In this document: positions 48,017 through 51,840 of the stretch, in pieces | How the letters are laid out: every line of letters begins with the position of its first letter | How positions within the stretch are numbered: the first letter of the stretch is position 1 | Assembly: GCA_028280195.1 (NCBI GenBank) | Contig: JANQMH010000042.1 | Coordinates: 1-51,840 of the forward strand | Origin: Exilibacterium sp. | GTDB taxonomy: Bacteria; Pseudomonadota; Gammaproteobacteria; Pseudomonadales; Cellvibrionaceae | DNA length: 51,840 nt | Reading direction: 5' to 3' | Translations under genes and position numbers: made by a program | Notes under the pieces: generated by a model | The model's input: only the letters and a program-made list of their open reading frames with translations | What the model was told of the DNA's origin: nothing | Database searches by the model: none

Positions 48017-49339
48017 ATGAGAATTGCCATTGTCGGCAGCGGTATTTCCGGGCTCACCGCCGCCTACCTGTTAAACCGCCGCCACGATATCACGGTGTTT
48101 GAAAGCGGTGACAAGATCGGTGGCCACACCGCCACTATCGATGTCGAAGCGGATGGCAGCCGGCAGGCCGTCGACACCGGGTTTATTGTTTACAACGACT
48201 GGACTTATCCGAATTTCATCGAGTTGCTGTCACAGCTGCAGGTTGCCAGTCAGCCCACACGTATGGGCTTCAGCGTCAGCTGCCGGCAGACCGGGCTGGA
48301 ATACAGCGGCGCCGGCCTCAATGCTCTGTTCGCCCAGCGGCGCAACCTGCTGCGGCCGCGTCACTGGCGCATGTTGAAGGATATTCTGCGGTTTAATCGC
48401 GAGGCGGTCAGCGATCTTGCCGCAGGGCGTATTCAGGGCTCTGCCACACTGGGCGGGTACCTTACCGAGAAGCGTTACTCAAAGGCTTTTATCCAGCACT
48501 ATCTGGTGCCCATGGGCTCGGCCATCTGGTCGGCCAGTACCGATACCATGCTGAACTTCCCGCTGGCTTTTTTTGTCAGGTTCTTTAAAAACCACGGTCT
48601 GCTCAGTATCAGCGATCGACCGCAGTGGCGGGTTATCAGAGGCGGCTCGCGCGAATACCTGACGCCGCTGACCGCCGGATTCAAAGACAGCATCCATACC
48701 GGTACGGCGGTGCAATCGATCCGCCGGCGCCAGGACAAGGTGCTGGTAAGCTACCAGCGCGACGGCGAAGACCTGAGCATCGATACCTTCGACCAGGTGG
48801 TGATCGCCAGCCACAGCGATCAGGCACTGCGCATGCTGGCCGATGCCAGCGCCGCTGAAACCGCTGTGCTCGGCGCCATGCCCTATCAGGACAATGACGT
48901 CGTCCTGCACACCGATACCAGTCTGCTGCCCGAGCGCCGCTCGACCTGGTCGAGCTGGAATTACCTGCTTACCGAGTTCCAGCAGGAACGCGCCGTGCTC
49001 ACTTACAATATGAATATCCTGCAGGGACTCGACTGCCCGACCACCTACTGTGTCACCCTCAATCACACCGCGGCCATTGACCCGGCCAAAGTGCTCGGCC
49101 GCTTCAACTATGCACACCCGGTATTCAGTCTGGCGGGTATTGAGGCACAGCAGCGCTGGGGCGAGATCAACGGCGTCAACCGCACCTGGTTCTGCGGTGC
49201 ATATTGGGGTAACGGCTTTCACGAAGACGGCGTGGTCAGCGCCCTGCGGGTGGCGGGAGCTTTTGGTGAATCGCTGCAGGCGCCGGCGCCGGAGCGCCAC
49301 ACCCGGCCCAGCGCGCCGGTGGAGCCGTCCTATGCATAG
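48017..49339 (+). CDS. FAD-dependent oxidoreductase (amine-oxidase fold)
   Basis: About 440 aa. RIAIVGSGISGLTAAYLLNR is the FAD Rossmann motif with VFESGDKIGGHTATIDVEAD following; FIVYNDWTYPNFIELLSQL and a C-terminal WFCGAYWGNGFHEDGVVSAL complete the family. Homologues sit beside CFA-synthase-like genes in ChrR regulons; the Rhodobacter protein is linked to desaturation of methylated fatty acids in furan fatty acid synthesis. That activity here is by context only. The AAGGAT site precedes ATG 48017. Its stop lies 8 bases inside the next gene. Confidence 0.92.
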   Translation: MRIAIVGSGISGLTAAYLLNRRHDITVFESGDKIGGHTATIDVEADGSRQAVDTGFIVYNDWTYPNFIELLSQLQVASQPTRMGFSVSCRQTGLEYSGAGLNALFAQRRNLLRPRHWRMLKDILRFNREAVSDLAAGRIQGSATLGGYLTEKRYSKAFIQHYLVPMGSAIWSASTDTMLNFPLAFFVRFFKNHGLLSISDRPQWRVIRGGSREYLTPLTAGFKDSIHTGTAVQSIRRRQDKVLVSYQRDGEDLSIDTFDQVVIASHSDQALRMLADASAAETAVLGAMPYQDNDVVLHTDTSLLPERRSTWSSWNYLLTEFQQERAVLTYNMNILQGLDCPTTYCVTLNHTAAIDPAKVLGRFNYAHPVFSLAGIEAQQRWGEINGVNRTWFCGAYWGNGFHEDGVVSALRVAGAFGESLQAPAPERHTRPSAPVEPSYA

Positions 49340-50087
49340 CGCCATTTACAAGGGCCGCGTGCGTCACCGGCGCTTCAGCCCCAAAAGCCATGCGTTCGAG
49401 TACGATGTGTTTATGATGTATCTCGATCTCGACGAACTGGATCAGGTTTTCCGCCAGAGCTGGTGCTGGTCGGCCCGCGGCCCGGCGATCGCCTGGTTTC
49501 GGCGCCGGGATTTTTTTGATCACGACGACAGGCCACTGGCCGAAACCGTGCGTGACTATGTCAAGCGGCAGACCGGGCGCCGCCCGGCCGGTCCCATTCG
49601 ACTGCTGGCCAATCTCAGATACTTTGGTTATATCATGAACCCGCTGGCCTGCTACTACTGCTTCGATGCGCGCGATCAGGGTGTCGAAACCATTGTCGCG
49701 GAGGTTAATAATACCCCCTGGAACCAGCGCCATCGCTATGTGTTGCCCTGCGATCCCACGCGCAACAAACAGCGGCTTACCTTCGGCAAGACCTTTCATG
49801 TTTCGCCGTTTCAACCGATGGACACGCAATACAGCTGGCAGAGTACCTGTCCGGATAAAACACTGGCTCTGCATATGGAAAATTTCTCCCAGCACGAGCG
49901 CTTTTTCGATGCAACTCTGACATTGCATCGCGAGGCGATCAGCGCGGCAAGTCTGCGGCGCGTGTTGTGGCAATACCCTTTTATGACCGCCAAAGTCATC
50001 GGGGGTATCTACTGGCAGGCGCTGAAACTTTTCGTCAAGCGCATACCCGTTTACGGCCATCCGCAGTCGGTAGCCGAAAAATCTTAA
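49332..50087 (+). CDS. DUF1365 family protein
   Basis: 251 aa starting at ATG 49332, overlapping the FAD gene by 8 bases, so translation is probably coupled. Family features: SAIYKGRVRHRRFSPKSHAF at the N-terminus, LLANLRYFGYIMNPLACYYC in the middle, the conserved EVNNTPWNQRHRYVLPCD and KTFHVSPFQPMDTQYSWQ. DUF1365 proteins accompany CFA synthases and FAD oxidoreductases in many bacteria; their activity has not been shown. A role in lipid modification is inferred from the gene order. Confidence 0.92.
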   Translation: MHSAIYKGRVRHRRFSPKSHAFEYDVFMMYLDLDELDQVFRQSWCWSARGPAIAWFRRRDFFDHDDRPLAETVRDYVKRQTGRRPAGPIRLLANLRYFGYIMNPLACYYCFDARDQGVETIVAEVNNTPWNQRHRYVLPCDPTRNKQRLTFGKTFHVSPFQPMDTQYSWQSTCPDKTLALHMENFSQHERFFDATLTLHREAISAASLRRVLWQYPFMTAKVIGGIYWQALKLFVKRIPVYGHPQSVAEKS

Positions 50088-50117
50088 CCGCGAATCAGGT
50101 GAAGTTGAGGAGTGACT

Positions 50118-51404
50118 ATGACCGCCGTTAGTGTAAATGACACGAAGGTACAAAAAAAGCTGAAAGGGCGCCTCGTGGACAATTTATCTAAAAAACTTGT
50201 ATTCAAATTACTGCAAAATATTTCCATCGGCCACTTGATTGTAGAAGAACAGGGGGTTACCTATGACTTTGGCCAACCGAAAGACCAGACCGACCTGGTA
50301 GCGCATATTCACGTGCAACACGCTTCAGTATATCGCGATGTCCTGTTCAATGGCACGGTTGGCTCCGGTGAGGCTTATATGCTCGGTAGCTGGTCATCAC
50401 CGGACTTGGTCAAGGTGATCCGCCTGATGGTACTGAATATGTCGATGCTGCAGTCGATGAATGCCAGAGGTAAGTGGCTGAAGCAGGTCCTTGCGCGCCT
50501 GATGCATGCCCTGAATCACAATTCCGAGTCCGGTTCAAGAAAAAACATTGCCGCCCACTACGATCTCGGCAATGATTTTTTCCAGCTGTTTCTCGATCGC
50601 ACCATGATGTACTCGGCGGCGATTTTTCCCTCTACGGAGGCGAGCCTGGAGGAAGCCTCGGAAAACAAACTCAAGCATATCTGCGAACGCCTGCAGCTCA
50701 AGGCCGATGATCATCTGCTGGAAATCGGCACCGGCTGGGGCGGCATGGCTGTTTATGCCGCGAGATACTATGGTTGCCGGGTGACCACTACCACAATCTC
50801 AAAAGAACAGTATGAACACGCCTGTGCCTGGGTACGGCGCGAAGGCCTGCAGGATCGGGTCACGGTAATGCTCAAGGACTACAGAGACCTGGATGGCCTG
50901 TACGACAAACTCGTTTCCATAGAGATGATTGAAGCGGTCGGCCACCAGTACTACCAGACTTACTTCCGCCGCTGTGCCGAGTTGCTCAAGCCCGATGGCC
51001 TGATGCTGATTCAGGCGATTACCATTCCCGACCAGCGTTATGAGCGTTCAAAAACCTCGGTTGATTTCATTCAGCGCTATATCTTCCCGGGCGGTGCTCT
51101 GCCCTCCATCGAGGTGATCGCGCGACATGTCTCCAGTGATACCGATATGCAGATCGTCGGGCTGGAGGATATTACCCAGCACTACGCCAAAACTCTGGCC
51201 GAATGGAAACGGCGCTTCCAGACCCGCCTGGATGAAGTCAAACAGTGCGGCTTCGATGATATCTTCATCCGCATGTGGGATTTCTATCTCTGCTATTGCG
51301 AAGGCGGCTTTTCCGAGCGGGTAATCGGTACTTCACAACTACTGTTTGCCAAGCCCCGCTGCCAGCAACTGCCGGTATTGTGCAAGTCCGCTGCAGGAGC
51401 CTGA
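50118..51404 (+). CDS. Cyclopropane-fatty-acid synthase-like methyltransferase
   Basis: 428 aa from ATG 50118 (AGGAG six bases before). SAM-binding motif HLLEIGTGWGGMAVYAARYY; DRTMMYSAAIFPS and EHACAWVRREGL before the catalytic region; IEAVGHQYYQTYFRRC; IQRYIFPGGALPSIEVIARH near the C-terminus, all shared with CFA synthases. It modifies unsaturated fatty acid chains in membrane phospholipids, either forming cyclopropane rings or adding a methyl group. The stress-regulon setting would favour protection of lipids against singlet oxygen or peroxides. Confidence 0.93.
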   Translation: MTAVSVNDTKVQKKLKGRLVDNLSKKLVFKLLQNISIGHLIVEEQGVTYDFGQPKDQTDLVAHIHVQHASVYRDVLFNGTVGSGEAYMLGSWSSPDLVKVIRLMVLNMSMLQSMNARGKWLKQVLARLMHALNHNSESGSRKNIAAHYDLGNDFFQLFLDRTMMYSAAIFPSTEASLEEASENKLKHICERLQLKADDHLLEIGTGWGGMAVYAARYYGCRVTTTTISKEQYEHACAWVRREGLQDRVTVMLKDYRDLDGLYDKLVSIEMIEAVGHQYYQTYFRRCAELLKPDGLMLIQAITIPDQRYERSKTSVDFIQRYIFPGGALPSIEVIARHVSSDTDMQIVGLEDITQHYAKTLAEWKRRFQTRLDEVKQCGFDDIFIRMWDFYLCYCEGGFSERVIGTSQLLFAKPRCQQLPVLCKSAAGA

Positions 51405-51408
51405 AGTC

Positions 51409-51840
51409 GTGTTGGCCATGGCACAGCGCCTGCAGGTGCGGGTAAAAAATTCAGACCTCTGGCGTTTGATACTCAACGCCGGCATGTTTGAGGTGGTCTG
51501 GTTTATCTGTGTCTGGGGTGGCGATCTGGCCGCGGCTGCGGCTGTTGCCGCCATGTTGACGGTGCATTTCTGGCTGGTGGCGCAGCCCGGCGAGTGGCGC
51601 TTTATCGCCGCCGTCGCCGCTGTGGGAATCGTCATCGATAGCCTTTTCTTCGGCCTCGGCGTTTTGCAGCGCGCCGATCAACAGCCCTTTATGCCGCTTT
51701 GGTTAATGATTCTGTGGCTGGCGTTCGCCACCACCCTGAAACACTGCTTCAGCAAGTTGAGTCGTTTTCCCTGGCTTGCCGCACTGCTGGGGGCGATTGC
51801 CGGCCCGCTCAGCTATTTTGGCGGCGGGCTTCTTAACGGC
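51409..51840 (+). CDS. DUF2878 family membrane protein (partial, runs off window)
   Basis: Open from GTG 51409 (or ATG 51418) to the window edge, at least 140 codons, starting 4 bases after the methyltransferase stop. Hydrophobic helices: LNAGMFEVVWFICVWGGDLA, AAVAAMLTVHFWLVAQ, VAAVGIVIDSLFFGLGVLQR, LWLMILWLAFATTLKHCF and WLAALLGAIAGPLSYFGGGL. The D-S-L-x4-G and ATTLKH patterns fit DUF2878, an inner-membrane family in ChrR-type operons. Function unknown. The C-terminus is not visible. Confidence 0.85.
   Translation, partial: MLAMAQRLQVRVKNSDLWRLILNAGMFEVVWFICVWGGDLAAAAAVAAMLTVHFWLVAQPGEWRFIAAVAAVGIVIDSLFFGLGVLQRADQQPFMPLWLMILWLAFATTLKHCFSKLSRFPWLAALLGAIAGPLSYFGGGLLNG

Overview
The window is high-GC DNA from a free-living, probably marine, gammaproteobacterium. 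Supporting signs are the 5S rRNA tail and terminator, RimI/LeuA/GcvP of gammaproteobacterial type, a ChrR-type stress operon, a haem-type TonB receptor, a Cys-type sulfatase and PEP-CTERM proteins. A Cellvibrionales/Halieaceae-like lineage would fit, but I cannot fix the family from sequence alone.

Layout. 1-304: end of an rRNA operon with a second, decayed copy of the 5S tail and terminator. 305-1950: two PEP-CTERM proteins, each behind a plausible sigma-54 (-24/-12) promoter. 2121-7873: core genes (a cyclic-nucleotide-binding/rhodanese protein, a 2-oxoacid oxidoreductase remnant, glutathione peroxidase, leuA, a Pro/Ala-rich protein, rimI, a DUF3833 lipoprotein). 7900-16644: accessory region with a lower-GC NACHT NTPase (probable anti-phage protein), TM2 protein, deoxyinosine glycosylase, cytochrome P450, sulfatase, small lipoprotein, AraC regulator and VOC protein. 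16765-24902: gcvP, a divergent XRE-cupin regulator, lipoprotein, uracil-DNA glycosylase, Nudix hydrolase, nitroreductase and a GST. 25482-39618: a seven-gene glycogen operon, glgP-glgB-glgX-malQ-glgC-pgm-glgA. 39797-44860: small membrane protein with a pilin-like tail, MATE exporter, Fur-box/haem-type TonB receptor and peroxiredoxin-glutaredoxin fusion. 45082-51840: an ECF sigma factor and its ChrR-type zinc anti-sigma factor, divergent from a six-gene operon (NTF2-like, SDR, FAD oxidoreductase, DUF1365, cyclopropane-fatty-acid-synthase-like methyltransferase, DUF2878) that runs off the window.

How the genes work together. The glycogen operon carries synthesis (pgm, glgC, glgA, glgB) and breakdown (glgP, glgX, malQ) on one strand with tight spacing. 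The last block is a self-contained stress regulon: two matching TGATCC-N16-CGTAA promoters face away from each other between the sigma gene and the lipid-modification operon, so one activated sigma factor would drive both. A near-match of this promoter lies before the DUF3833 lipoprotein about 39 kb away, a family often found in such operons. The least ordinary pieces are this regulon, the stand-alone NACHT protein, the sigma-54 promoter pair on the PEP-CTERM genes, and a P450 with a His in place of the usual acidic I-helix residue.
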